Source: an uncultured Polaromonas sp.
Lineage (GTDB): Bacteria; Pseudomonadota; Gammaproteobacteria; Burkholderiales; Burkholderiaceae
Assembly (NCBI GenBank): GCA_946479075.1
Contig: CAMLDT010000056.1
Location: 1-17,360, forward strand
Length of the DNA: 17,360 nucleotides
Reading direction: 5' to 3'
Part shown: one piece after another, positions 7,225-14,734 of the stretch
Position numbering within the stretch: position 1 is the first letter of the stretch
Layout of the letters: every line of letters begins with the position of its first letter
Translations under genes and position numbers: made by a program
Notes under the pieces: model-generated
Seen by the model: the letters and a program-made list of their open reading frames with translations, nothing else
Databases searched by the model: none
Told to the model about the DNA's origin: nothing

Positions 7225-8349
7225 GTGGCCATGCACGCCACTGAACTCGGCGCCTGGCTGCGCCTCGCGATGACGCCCGGTCTGGGCAACACGGCTGCGC
7301 GCAAACTGCTGGCCGCTTTTGGTTCCGCCCAGGCCATTTTCGAGCAGCCCGCCAGCACCTTGCGGCAACTGGGCTCCGACAAACTCGCCGACGCGCTGCG
7401 GGCCGAACCCGCCGCCTTCGCTGAACAGTTGCAAGTCACGCTGGCCTGGCTGGAGGCCAGTGAGAACCACCAGGTGGTCACCTTGGGCGACCCCGGTTAC
7501 CCGCCTGCGCTGCTCGACATCGAAGATCCTCCTTCCATGCTTTATATGCTTGGAACGCCCGATGTGCGCGCACAAGCAGCTATCAAAAACAGAGCGCCTT
7601 GCCTGGCCGTGGTGGGCAGCCGCAACCCGACACCACAAGGGGAGTCCAACGCCAGGCAATTTGCAAAGGTGTTCGGCGCGGCCGATCTGTGTGTGGTCTC
7701 GGGCCTGGCCCTGGGCATCGACGGGGCCGCCCACGACGGCGCCTTGCTGGGCGGCGGCACCACCATCGCCGTCGTGGGCACCGGCCTGGACCGGGTGTAC
7801 CCCAAAAAACATCTTGAACTGGCGCACCGGATTGCCGCCCAGGGGCTGATCATCAGTGAGTTTCCGCTGGGAATGCCGCCCCTGACGCCCAACTTCCCCA
7901 AGCGCAACCGGATCATTTCAGGCCTGGCGCAAGGAACGCTGGTGGTTGAAGCGGCCCTGAAGTCAGGGTCGCTGATCACTGCCCGCCTGGCCGCAGAACA
8001 GGGCAAGGATGTGTTTGCGATCCCCGGATCCATCCATTCACCGCAGTCGCGTGGCTGCCATGCCCTGATCAAGCAGGGCGCCAAGCTGGTGGAATCGGCA
8101 CAGGATGTGCTGGAAGAGTTGCATCTGCCCTTCGCCGCGTCCACGGCCGCGGACGCGGGTTCAGCGCCTGATTCCGTGGAGTCCTCCCTGCTTGCCGCGA
8201 TGGGCTTCGACCCTGTCACCCTGGACGCGCTGCAGGCCCGCACCGGGCTGGCCACCCCGGCGTTGCAGGGGCAACTGCTGGAACTCGAAATGAACAACGC
8301 CGTTGCGCGGCTGCCCGGCGGCCTGTTTCAACGCATCGCCCTCGGCTGA
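7225..8349 (+). CDS. dprA: DNA processing protein DprA (Smf)
   Basis: DprA binds incoming single-stranded DNA during natural transformation and loads RecA on it; it is also present in many bacteria not known to be competent. The 374-residue product has an N-terminal helical region (SAM/HhH-like, about 1-75). The Rossmann-like DNA-binding core has AVVGSRNPTPQG (128-139), VSGLALGIDGAAH (158-170), VVGTGLDRVYPKKH, FPKRNRIISGL (224-234) and KSGSLITARLA (246-256). A C-terminal winged-helix-like region lies at about 318-372. The start is GTG 7225 or ATG 7231; neither has a good ribosome site. It lies 15 bp after the LysM gene and is probably co-transcribed with it. Residues 118-124 (AAIKNRA), at the junction before the core, are encoded by a copy of a short motif also found at 1939-1957, including a rare AGA arginine codon. 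Confidence 0.97.
   Translation: MAMHATELGAWLRLAMTPGLGNTAARKLLAAFGSAQAIFEQPASTLRQLGSDKLADALRAEPAAFAEQLQVTLAWLEASENHQVVTLGDPGYPPALLDIEDPPSMLYMLGTPDVRAQAAIKNRAPCLAVVGSRNPTPQGESNARQFAKVFGAADLCVVSGLALGIDGAAHDGALLGGGTTIAVVGTGLDRVYPKKHLELAHRIAAQGLIISEFPLGMPPLTPNFPKRNRIISGLAQGTLVVEAALKSGSLITARLAAEQGKDVFAIPGSIHSPQSRGCHALIKQGAKLVESAQDVLEELHLPFAASTAADAGSAPDSVESSLLAAMGFDPVTLDALQARTGLATPALQGQLLELEMNNAVARLPGGLFQRIALG
7577..7596 (+). repeat. Short repeat motif inside dprA
   Basis: CAGCTATCAAAAACAGAGC matches CAGCTATAAAAACAGGAGC at 1939-1957 apart from one inserted C and one missing G. It is A-rich against the GC-rich gene and encodes AAIKNRA at a domain junction. Two copies only are seen in the window, so chance is not excluded. 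Confidence 0.4.
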
Positions 8350-8393
8350 GTCTGGCCGTCGGCGCCGCGTGCACCCGCGCCTGGCAACTGCGT

Positions 8394-8399
8394 TATATT
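8394..8399 (+). promoter_or_regulatory. Candidate -10 element directly before smg
   Basis: TATATT (5 of 6 matches to TATAAT) ends 6 nt before the smg ATG, so a transcript from it would begin at or next to the start codon. No good -35 hexamer is visible 16-18 bp upstream. Confidence 0.25.
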
Positions 8400-8405
8400 G
8401 GACGC

Positions 8406-8930
8406 ATGTTTGAAGTGCTGGTGTATGTTTACGAGAATTATTGGCAAGGCGACGCCTGCCCCGAGTTGCACCAGTTGAGCCGCAAGCTCACGGCGGTCGG
8501 CTTTGAGGCTGAAGAAATCGAGGCCGCGCTGGTGTGGCTCAATGGCCTCCACATCGCTGCCCAGCACACCCAGCAAGGCCTGCCTGGCCCCGTGGTTCCG
8601 GAAGCCGATGGCAACGCCGCTGCGCTGCCCGCCATTCCCGCGTTTCAGCCCCAGTCCGCCGGCAGCCTTCGTGTCTATTCGGTCGCCGAGCAGGAGCATC
8701 TGGGCGCCGAAGCCCTGGGGTTCGTGAATTTCCTGGAGTCTTCGGGGGTCTTGCCGCCGCACATGCGGGAAATCGTCATGGACCGCGCCATGGCTGCCCC
8801 CGGCGATCCCCTGGTGCTCGACGAGCTCAAGATCATCGTGCTGATGGTGTACTGGAGTTTTGGTGAAGAGCCCGATGCGCTGGTTCTCGACGAACTGTGC
8901 GACGACGCGGATGTCCGCGTGGCGCATTGA
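8406..8930 (+). CDS. smg: Smg family protein (DUF494)
   Basis: This 174-residue acidic protein is of the Smg/DUF494 family, a conserved proteobacterial family of unknown function that typically follows dprA (smf). The N-terminus MFEVLVYVYENYWQGDACPE and the C-terminal block LGFVNFLESSGVLPPHMREIVMDRAMA...DELKIIVLMVYWSFGEEPD...LDEL are the family hallmarks. Between them an alanine/proline-rich stretch (about 63-85) looks like a linker. There is no signal peptide or membrane segment. The start is fixed by the family N-terminus; only a weak GGA precedes it. A 56-bp gap separates it from dprA. In many proteobacteria a topoisomerase gene (topA/topB) follows; here a repeat array and a convergent DUF1631 gene follow instead. 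No biochemical role is assigned. Confidence 0.95.
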   Translation: MFEVLVYVYENYWQGDACPELHQLSRKLTAVGFEAEEIEAALVWLNGLHIAAQHTQQGLPGPVVPEADGNAAALPAIPAFQPQSAGSLRVYSVAEQEHLGAEALGFVNFLESSGVLPPHMREIVMDRAMAAPGDPLVLDELKIIVLMVYWSFGEEPDALVLDELCDDADVRVAH

Positions 8931-8934
8931 TAGA

Positions 8935-9188
8935 GCCCCCACGTTCGCTCGCTTCGCGCAGCTCTCTGCCCCCCGAGGGGGTGCATTTTTCCTCGGGAAA
9001 CCCTGCGGAAAAACCAGCCCCCCACGTTCGCTTGCTTCGCGCAGCTCTCTGCCCCCCGAGGGGTGCATTTTCCTCGGGAAACCCTGCGGAAAAACCAGCC
9101 CCCCACGTTCGCTTGCTTCGCGCAGCTCTCTGCCCCCCGAGGGGGTGCATTTTCCTCGGGAAACCCTGCGGAAAAACCAAGCCCCCAC
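8935..9188. repeat. Tandem array of three 81-82-bp repeats plus a fragment
   Basis: Three direct repeats are adjacent without spacers: 8935-9016 (82 bp), 9017-9097 (81 bp) and 9098-9179 (82 bp). A truncated fourth copy follows (GCCCCCAC, 9181-9188). The copies differ only in homopolymer lengths (C5/C6, G4/G5, T4/T5) and one C/T change in GCTCGCTT versus GCTTGCTT. Each unit holds CCCCC-CGA-GGGGG, then TGCATTTT, then TTTCC-TCG-GGAAA, so it can fold into consecutive hairpins. The array exactly fills the gap between the convergent smg and DUF1631 stop codons. The unit length is not a multiple of three and reading frames through it have no protein character, so it is not coding. The style resembles intergenic repeats I associate with Comamonadaceae; this was not searched. 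Confidence 0.92.
8970..8995 (+). terminator. Terminator-like hairpin for smg in the first repeat unit
   Basis: On the plus strand a CCCCC-CGA-GGGGG stem is followed, after TGCA, by a run of five T in the first repeat unit. The equivalent places in units 2 and 3 have four T. The stem is strong and the T run short, so termination of smg transcription is plausible but not certain. Confidence 0.4.
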
Positions 9189-9199
9189 CGCGCTGGCGA

Positions 9200-11794
9200 C
9201 TAGCCTAACAGGCGCTCCGGGTTGGCGTCCAGCTTGGCCAAGGCGTCGCGTGTGGCGCGCACGGTCAGCGCCTCGTCTTCCGTCGGAACCAGCAACCCAG
9301 CCTGCAGATAGGCCGCGAGGCGACGCGCCTGGATCAGGAAATGGCGGCCGTCGGCGGACGCAAACAGATGCAGCTGTTTGCGCTCACTGCGCCAGGCGAA
9401 CTGCACATGGCTGACCTGGCCGTTGTGGTCCAGGCTGAACCAGGCGCCGAGCTGAAGCTCCTGGGCCCAGGCGCGCATGGCCTCGCTGGGCCGGCTGCCG
9501 CCATCGGCAATCACGGCCAGATTGGACACGTCAATGCCGATCATCATCACCAGGTTTTCGGCATCCAGCGGCAGGTCGCCCACATCTTCATCGGACAGGT
9601 AGTCTTCCAGATTGGCCAGACGCTTGGCCATCTCGTCGATGCGCTCAATGGAGATGGCGTCGGTTTTTGACATGAAGGCGTCTGCGAGGATCTCGCTGAT
9701 GATCTTCAGGTGCTGATCCTGCACCGGCGTGGCCATGCCCAGCATGGCCATGCCCATGCGCAGCAACTGAAGCAGCTTGGGCAAATCGGCGATCACGCGT
9801 GCGCGGTCGTTGCGGTTCGGCTTGGCGCTCGCCGCCCAGACCAGATCGGCCGCGGCCTGTTTGAGCGTGATGGTGTCCTGGTGCTGGGGACCATTTTTCA
9901 TGGCGGCAATCGCCAGCACTTCCGCCCAGATCTTGAACAGGAACTCCCGGATCTCTTCGCGCACCGGCATGTCATTGAGCATGTTGCGCATCTCGATCGT
10001 GTACTGGATCGCCATGGTTTCTTTTTGCTCAAGCTGCTGGGCCACGGTCACCACACGCGCGGCACTGCCCTGCTCGGAAAGAAACTTGGACAGGAACTTC
10101 TGGAACTCGTCGTAAACCAGCTGGAACACGCGCCGGCCTGTCTCGGGGTACTGCTCGATCACCTGCACCACACGCTTGACTTCGATTTCCAGGGCGCCGC
10201 CCGCCACCGTGGCGTCAAACCCCAGCACGCACGAGCCCATGCGGTCGATCAGGCGCCGCGCAGGATGCTGCAGCGATCCAAAAAATTCGGGCTCGGAGAT
10301 GGCCACACGCAACACCGGCATTTGCAGGCGCGCGAACCACACCCGCACTGCAGGAGGAATGCGATCCTCCGCAAGGATGCTCTGGAACATCAGGGCCACA
10401 ATTTCGATGGTGGCCTTTTCGCTGGAGGTCGCTGCCGCCTGTTTGAGGGCGGTGGTGCGCTGGCGCAGCGCCCCCGCGGCCTCCTCCACCTGCACCTCGC
10501 CATAAATCTGGTCTGGCGCATCGACGACCGTCCCTTCGTAGCTGTTGCCGGCACCGCTCCCGGCGGCGGACGGCACTCTGGCCAGGGCCTGGGCCAATTG
10601 CGGCGAGGGCTGGTGGGCGTGGGTCTGGTCGAATTCGACCGCATGATCCGACAGCAGGCGCTTGAGATGACCCATCACGCCCTGGGCGCGCATGCGGGCC
10701 CGCGCCAGCGGTGAAGTGCCGGTCTGCATCCGCGTTTCATCCTGGATATCGCGTCGGGCGGCCGCCATTTCCGAACCGGTCCCTTCACCGCCTGACCTGG
10801 CGCTTCGAGCACCAGCGCCCCTGGCGCCCGGCCCGCCAACGCCACCAGGCCGTCCCGCGGAGGCACCGCCACCGCCGTACGCACTGCCGCTGCCGCCGGC
10901 GCCGCCCGCTGTACCGCCGGTTCCCGGCCCACGCCCTCCCGAAGCACCGCCCGGGTAGCCGCCATGTCCCGACCTGCCTGAAACCCCCGACAGGTCACTG
11001 GCGGTATCCCAGTCTCCATCCAGCCCGTCCTCCTGCCGCCCGGAGCCGCCCGCTCCACCACCTGGACCGGCAGGGGAGTCGGCCCGGCTTCTGGACGGCA
11101 GGCCTGCCGATCTGGACACCTTGGCGGGCGTTGTCGTGGGCGTTGCAGAGGGGGTGCGTTTGACCAGGGCTCGCCGGTCAATGTCGACCATGACGTTTTC
11201 CTTGATCAGGAATTCGTTGGCGGCCCGGTAGGCCTCCAGCAGGTGGGCCGTCAGGCGCTGCTGGATCAGGTCCTGCACGGTGAGCCACAACTCCCGCGAC
11301 AAGGGCGCCAGCGTCCATTGCTCAACCAGGTTTTGCGACAGCACTTCGGGCCGGAGGATGTCTTCCTTGGCCAGTTCAGGAACGCCCTCCAGACCCTGGA
11401 TCCGCAAGCGCAAATCATTGAGTTCCCAGCTGGCGCTGTCGAGAAGGCGCAACGCCAGCCGTGAGGCGAGGATCTTGTTCTCCATCACCTCGTTGCCCAT
11501 CAACTCGAATTTCCCGCTGTCCAGCGGCATCGAGGCGGTGGCAGCAGGGGTGACCAGCGCTTTTTTCCAGGCTTGCGTGGTGGCATTGACCCAGATGGTT
11601 TCATTTTCCTGAAATGAAATCCAGCCGTCCCGCCGATCCTGCATCTCGCGGGCATTGCCGGCCTCGTCCATTGCTGCGGACAAGCGGGCCTTGATATCGG
11701 CGGCCAGTGCCGGCATCACCCCCGCAGCATGGGCTACAAACTGCTCACGCGCCTGCCGCGCGAGGCGAAGGTCCTGTTTGTTGGGTGCAGCCAC
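9200..11794 (-). CDS. DUF1631 family protein with a glycine-rich linker
   Basis: This 864-residue cytoplasmic-looking protein of the DUF1631 family has no known biochemical function. The N-terminal alpha-helical region (about 1-212) is followed by a Thr/Ser/Pro then strongly glycine-rich, low-complexity linker (about 214-345, densest 243-340). A long helical region follows (about 360-735) with FQLVYDEFQKFLSKFLSEQ and IEYTIEMRNML-like segments. The C-terminal beta-rich part (about 775-840, LGAWFSLDHNGQVSHVQFAWRSERKQLHLFASADGRHFLIQ) resembles the PilZ-like end seen in this family. The start is GTG at 11794; the secF stop lies in the same frame 27 bp upstream, and no other start codon or good ribosome site lies between. 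It is probably the last gene of the secD-secF transcript, which may be only positional. Older database names such as thymidine phosphorylase for this family have no support here. Confidence 0.85.
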   Translation of the reverse strand: MAAPNKQDLRLARQAREQFVAHAAGVMPALAADIKARLSAAMDEAGNAREMQDRRDGWISFQENETIWVNATTQAWKKALVTPAATASMPLDSGKFELMGNEVMENKILASRLALRLLDSASWELNDLRLRIQGLEGVPELAKEDILRPEVLSQNLVEQWTLAPLSRELWLTVQDLIQQRLTAHLLEAYRAANEFLIKENVMVDIDRRALVKRTPSATPTTTPAKVSRSAGLPSRSRADSPAGPGGGAGGSGRQEDGLDGDWDTASDLSGVSGRSGHGGYPGGASGGRGPGTGGTAGGAGGSGSAYGGGGASAGRPGGVGGPGARGAGARSARSGGEGTGSEMAAARRDIQDETRMQTGTSPLARARMRAQGVMGHLKRLLSDHAVEFDQTHAHQPSPQLAQALARVPSAAGSGAGNSYEGTVVDAPDQIYGEVQVEEAAGALRQRTTALKQAAATSSEKATIEIVALMFQSILAEDRIPPAVRVWFARLQMPVLRVAISEPEFFGSLQHPARRLIDRMGSCVLGFDATVAGGALEIEVKRVVQVIEQYPETGRRVFQLVYDEFQKFLSKFLSEQGSAARVVTVAQQLEQKETMAIQYTIEMRNMLNDMPVREEIREFLFKIWAEVLAIAAMKNGPQHQDTITLKQAAADLVWAASAKPNRNDRARVIADLPKLLQLLRMGMAMLGMATPVQDQHLKIISEILADAFMSKTDAISIERIDEMAKRLANLEDYLSDEDVGDLPLDAENLVMMIGIDVSNLAVIADGGSRPSEAMRAWAQELQLGAWFSLDHNGQVSHVQFAWRSERKQLHLFASADGRHFLIQARRLAAYLQAGLLVPTEDEALTVRATRDALAKLDANPERLLG

Positions 11795-11821
11795 GGCCGT
11801 GATCAGTGGTGGGGCTGCAGG

Positions 11822-12775
11822 CTACACCGTGGCTCCGGCATTCGGGTCGTTCGGGTTTTCATCCCTTTTACCGGCAGGTTTGACCAGATCCTCACGCTTG
11901 ATGCCCAGCCACATCGCAATCGCAGCGGCCACAAACACGGAAGAGTAAATGCCGAAACAGATGCCGATGGTCAGCGCCAGTGCGAAGTAAAACAGCGTCG
12001 GTCCGCCGAAAAGCAGCATGGACAGCACCATGATCTGGGTGGACCCGTGGGTGATGATGGTGCGGCTGATGGTCGAGGTGATGGCGTTGTCGATGATCTG
12101 TACGGTATCCATCTTGCGGTAGCGCCGGAAATTCTCGCGAATCCGGTCAAAAATCACCACGGATTCATTGACCGAGTAGCCCAGCACAGCCAGCACCGCC
12201 GCCAGCACGGACAGCGAAAACTCCCACTGGAAAAAGGCAAAGAACCCAAGAATGATGACGACATCATGCAAGTTGGCAATGATGGCGGAAACCGCATATT
12301 TCCACTCAAACCGCAGGGCCAGGTAGATCATGATGCCCACCACCACCATGGCCAGTGCCTTCAGGCCATCCTGGGCCAGCTCCTCGCCGACCTGGGGGCC
12401 GACAAATTCGGTACGGCGCAGCAGGACTTGAGGATCACCGGCCTTCAGCGCCGCCATCACCCTGTCACTCTGTTGCGCGGTCGTTACCCCTTTTTGCGCC
12501 GGCAGGCGAATCATCACATCACGTGCCGTGCCGAAATTCTGTACCTGCACATCGGTAAAACCAAGCCCGGCGACGGTGCCGCGGACCTTCTCGACGTCGG
12601 CCGGCTGGGAATAGCTGACCTCCATCACCGTACCGCCGGTAAATTCCACCGACAGGTTCAGGCCGCGCGAAAACAGGAAAACCACCGCCAGCACAAAGGT
12701 CGTGAACGAAATCACGTTGAAGACCAGGGCATGCCGCATGAACGGGATGTCCTTGCGGATCTTGAAAAACTCCAT
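11822..12775 (-). CDS. secF: Protein translocase subunit SecF
   Basis: SecF is the inner-membrane partner of SecD; the complex uses the proton motive force to help release and pull proteins through SecYEG on the periplasmic side. The 317 residues have a cytoplasmic N-terminus, a first membrane helix (about 15-36), and a periplasmic domain (about 37-135) beginning with the family motif LSVEFTGGT (41-49). Five clustered helices follow, including LHDVVIILG (169-177) and GYSVNESVVIFDRIREN (199-215), the signature of the SecF/RND-like membrane domain. The ATG at 12775 has AAGGAGG (12781-12787) at 5 nt; this excludes longer reading of the frame into secD. It lies 23 bp after secD. Confidence 0.98.
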   Translation of the reverse strand: MEFFKIRKDIPFMRHALVFNVISFTTFVLAVVFLFSRGLNLSVEFTGGTVMEVSYSQPADVEKVRGTVAGLGFTDVQVQNFGTARDVMIRLPAQKGVTTAQQSDRVMAALKAGDPQVLLRRTEFVGPQVGEELAQDGLKALAMVVVGIMIYLALRFEWKYAVSAIIANLHDVVIILGFFAFFQWEFSLSVLAAVLAVLGYSVNESVVIFDRIRENFRRYRKMDTVQIIDNAITSTISRTIITHGSTQIMVLSMLLFGGPTLFYFALALTIGICFGIYSSVFVAAAIAMWLGIKREDLVKPAGKRDENPNDPNAGATV

Positions 12776-12780
12776 GACGT

Positions 12781-12787
12781 CCTCCTT
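12781..12787 (-). promoter_or_regulatory. Strong ribosome binding site of secF
   Basis: AAGGAGG on the minus strand, 5 nt before the secF ATG, in the 23-bp secD-secF gap. It sets the secF start. Confidence 0.8.
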
Positions 12788-12798
12788 CTTGTTCTTGT

Positions 12799-14703
12799 CT
12801 AACCAGCCGAAGCTGCGGACTTGCCCGGTTTGGCAGGGACACTTGCGCCGCCGGCTGGGCGCCACACGGTGCCGATGGACACGGTTTTCAGCTTCTTTTG
12901 CCGACCGTACCAGAGATTGACCAGTCCGCGTGAGAAAAACACCGCCGAGAACATGCTGGTCAGGATGCCGATCACGTGAACCACCGCAAAACCACGCACC
13001 GGCCCGGAACCGAAAGCCAGCAGGGCCAGGCCAGCGATCAGCGTGGTGATGTTGGAGTCCAGGATGGTGGCCCAGGCGCGTTCATAGCCGGTGTGAATGG
13101 CGGCCTGCGCCGAAGCGCCGTTGCGCAACTCTTCGCGCACCCGCTCGTTGATCAGGACGTTGGAGTCGATGGCCATGCCCAGCGCCAGCGCCATGGCCGC
13201 CATGCCCGGCAAGGTCAGTGTCGCCTGCAGCATGGACAGCACCGCCACCAGCAGCATCAGGTTGACCGCCAGCGCCAGGCCGGAAAACAGCCCGAACAGC
13301 ATGTAATACACCGCCATGAAGGCCACGATGACCAGGAAACCCCAGGCCACGCTGTGAAAGCCCTTGGCGATATTTTCAGCCCCCAGGCTGGGGCCGATGG
13401 TCCGCTCCTCGATGATTTCCATGGGAGCCGCCAGTGAACCCGCGCGCAGCAGCAGCGCGAGGTCGTTGGCCTCGACCACGCTCATGGAGCCGGAAATCTG
13501 GAACCGGTTGCCCAGTTCGCTCTGGATCACCGGCGCTGTGAGCACCTCGCCCTTGCCCTTTTCAAACAGGACAATCGCCATGCGTTTCTTGACGTTCTCG
13601 CGGCTGGTGTCGCGCATGATGCGTCCGCCCTTGGCGTCCACCGTCAGATCCACCTTGGGCTGCTGGCTCTGCGAATCAAAGCCGGGCTGCGCGTCCGTCA
13701 GGCTTTCGCCGGTCAGGATCACCTGCTTCTTGACAATCACGGCACGGCCGTCACGCTCAAGAAAACGCTCGGACCCAAAAGGCACCACGCCGGACCCGGC
13801 TTCAGCAGCTCGGCCCTCGCTGCTTTCGTCAACCAGCCGCATTTCCAGCGTGGCGGTACGGCCCAGGATGTCCTTGGCCTTGGCGGTGTCCTGCACCCCG
13901 GGAAGCTGCACCACGATGCGGTCCAGGCCCTGCTGCTGGATCACCGGCTCGGCGACGCCCAGCTCGTTGATCCGGTTGTGCAGGGTCACCATGTTCTGCT
14001 TGAGCGCCTGATCCTGAACCCGGCGGGCAGCTTCGGGCTTGATGCTTGCGACCACCTTGAACTCGCCGCCATCGGGCACCTCCGTGGTTTGCAGGTCCGC
14101 AAACTGGTCCTGCAAGACCCCTCTGGCAGCTTCCAGCGTGGCCGTGTCGCGGAACTTGATCTCGATGGTCTGGCCATTGCGGTTGATGCCGCTGTGACGG
14201 ATGTTTTTCTCGCGCAACACCAGGCGCAGGTCACCGGCCAGGGATTCGGCCTTTTTGGTCAGCGCCGCCTGCATGTCCACCTGCAGCATGAAATGCACAC
14301 CGCCCCGCAGATCGAGGCCGAGGTACATGGGCCGGGCGTTCAGCGCTGTCAGCCAGGCAGGTGAACGCGAGAGCAGGTTGAGCGCAACGATGTAGGAAGG
14401 TGAAGCAGGATCGGGCGACAGCGCTTTTTCGATGGCGTCCTTGGCCTTGAGCTGGGTGTCGGTGTCCCCGAAGCGCGCCTTGACCGAGGTGGCGTCAAAA
14501 GCCACCGCTTCCGGCGTGATGTTGGCCTCTTTCAGGGCCTGCTCAACCCGCGCCACCGTGGTGCTGTCGATCTTGACGCTGGTTTTGGCGCTGGACACCT
14601 GCACGGCAGGCGCCTCGCCAAAAAAGTTGGGCAAGGTGTACAGGGCGGCAATCAGCAAGGCGACGACGATGATCGCGTACTTCCAGACCGGATAACGATT
14701 CAT
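12799..14703 (-). CDS. secD: Protein translocase subunit SecD
   Basis: SecD is the large periplasm-exposed subunit of the SecDF translocation motor. The 634 residues comprise an N-terminal membrane helix (about 8-25), then a large periplasmic region with the P1 head and base. The base begins with the family motif YLGLDLRGGVHFMLQVD (127-143), and LLRAGSLAAPMEIIEERTIGPSLG (418-441) leads into the membrane domain. The membrane domain carries the conserved GMAIDSNVLINERVREE (509-525), including Asp513, a position implicated in proton use in SecD proteins. The C-terminal tail is basic and alanine/proline-rich. The ATG at 14703 (MNRYPVWKY) has AGGAG 10 nt upstream. It lies between yajC and secF, separated from yajC by 78 bp containing a terminator-like hairpin. 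Confidence 0.98.
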   Translation of the reverse strand: MNRYPVWKYAIIVVALLIAALYTLPNFFGEAPAVQVSSAKTSVKIDSTTVARVEQALKEANITPEAVAFDATSVKARFGDTDTQLKAKDAIEKALSPDPASPSYIVALNLLSRSPAWLTALNARPMYLGLDLRGGVHFMLQVDMQAALTKKAESLAGDLRLVLREKNIRHSGINRNGQTIEIKFRDTATLEAARGVLQDQFADLQTTEVPDGGEFKVVASIKPEAARRVQDQALKQNMVTLHNRINELGVAEPVIQQQGLDRIVVQLPGVQDTAKAKDILGRTATLEMRLVDESSEGRAAEAGSGVVPFGSERFLERDGRAVIVKKQVILTGESLTDAQPGFDSQSQQPKVDLTVDAKGGRIMRDTSRENVKKRMAIVLFEKGKGEVLTAPVIQSELGNRFQISGSMSVVEANDLALLLRAGSLAAPMEIIEERTIGPSLGAENIAKGFHSVAWGFLVIVAFMAVYYMLFGLFSGLALAVNLMLLVAVLSMLQATLTLPGMAAMALALGMAIDSNVLINERVREELRNGASAQAAIHTGYERAWATILDSNITTLIAGLALLAFGSGPVRGFAVVHVIGILTSMFSAVFFSRGLVNLWYGRQKKLKTVSIGTVWRPAGGASVPAKPGKSAASAG

Positions 14704-14734
14704 GAGCGTAGTGCTCCTGGGGAAACTGGGGACC

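Noticed and set aside
6028..7827. 599-codon minus-strand open frame
   Set aside because: It lies antisense to the well-supported LysM and dprA genes. It has no recognisable domain, and its composition is typical of shadow frames in high-GC DNA.
8328..9188. Long minus-strand frames through the repeat array encoding repeated GFPRKMHP-like peptides
   Set aside because: The repeat unit is 81-82 bp, so the frame shifts with each copy. The peptides are only the translation of hairpin-forming DNA, and the frame runs antisense through smg.
8935..9188. CRISPR array
   Set aside because: The repeats are 81-82 bp, directly adjacent and without unique spacers, and no cas gene is present.
10711..11163. 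Pro/Arg-rich plus-strand open frames over the DUF1631 linker
   Set aside because: They are the complement of the glycine codon-rich linker (GGN read as NCC). The DUF1631 frame continues through with family sequence on both sides.
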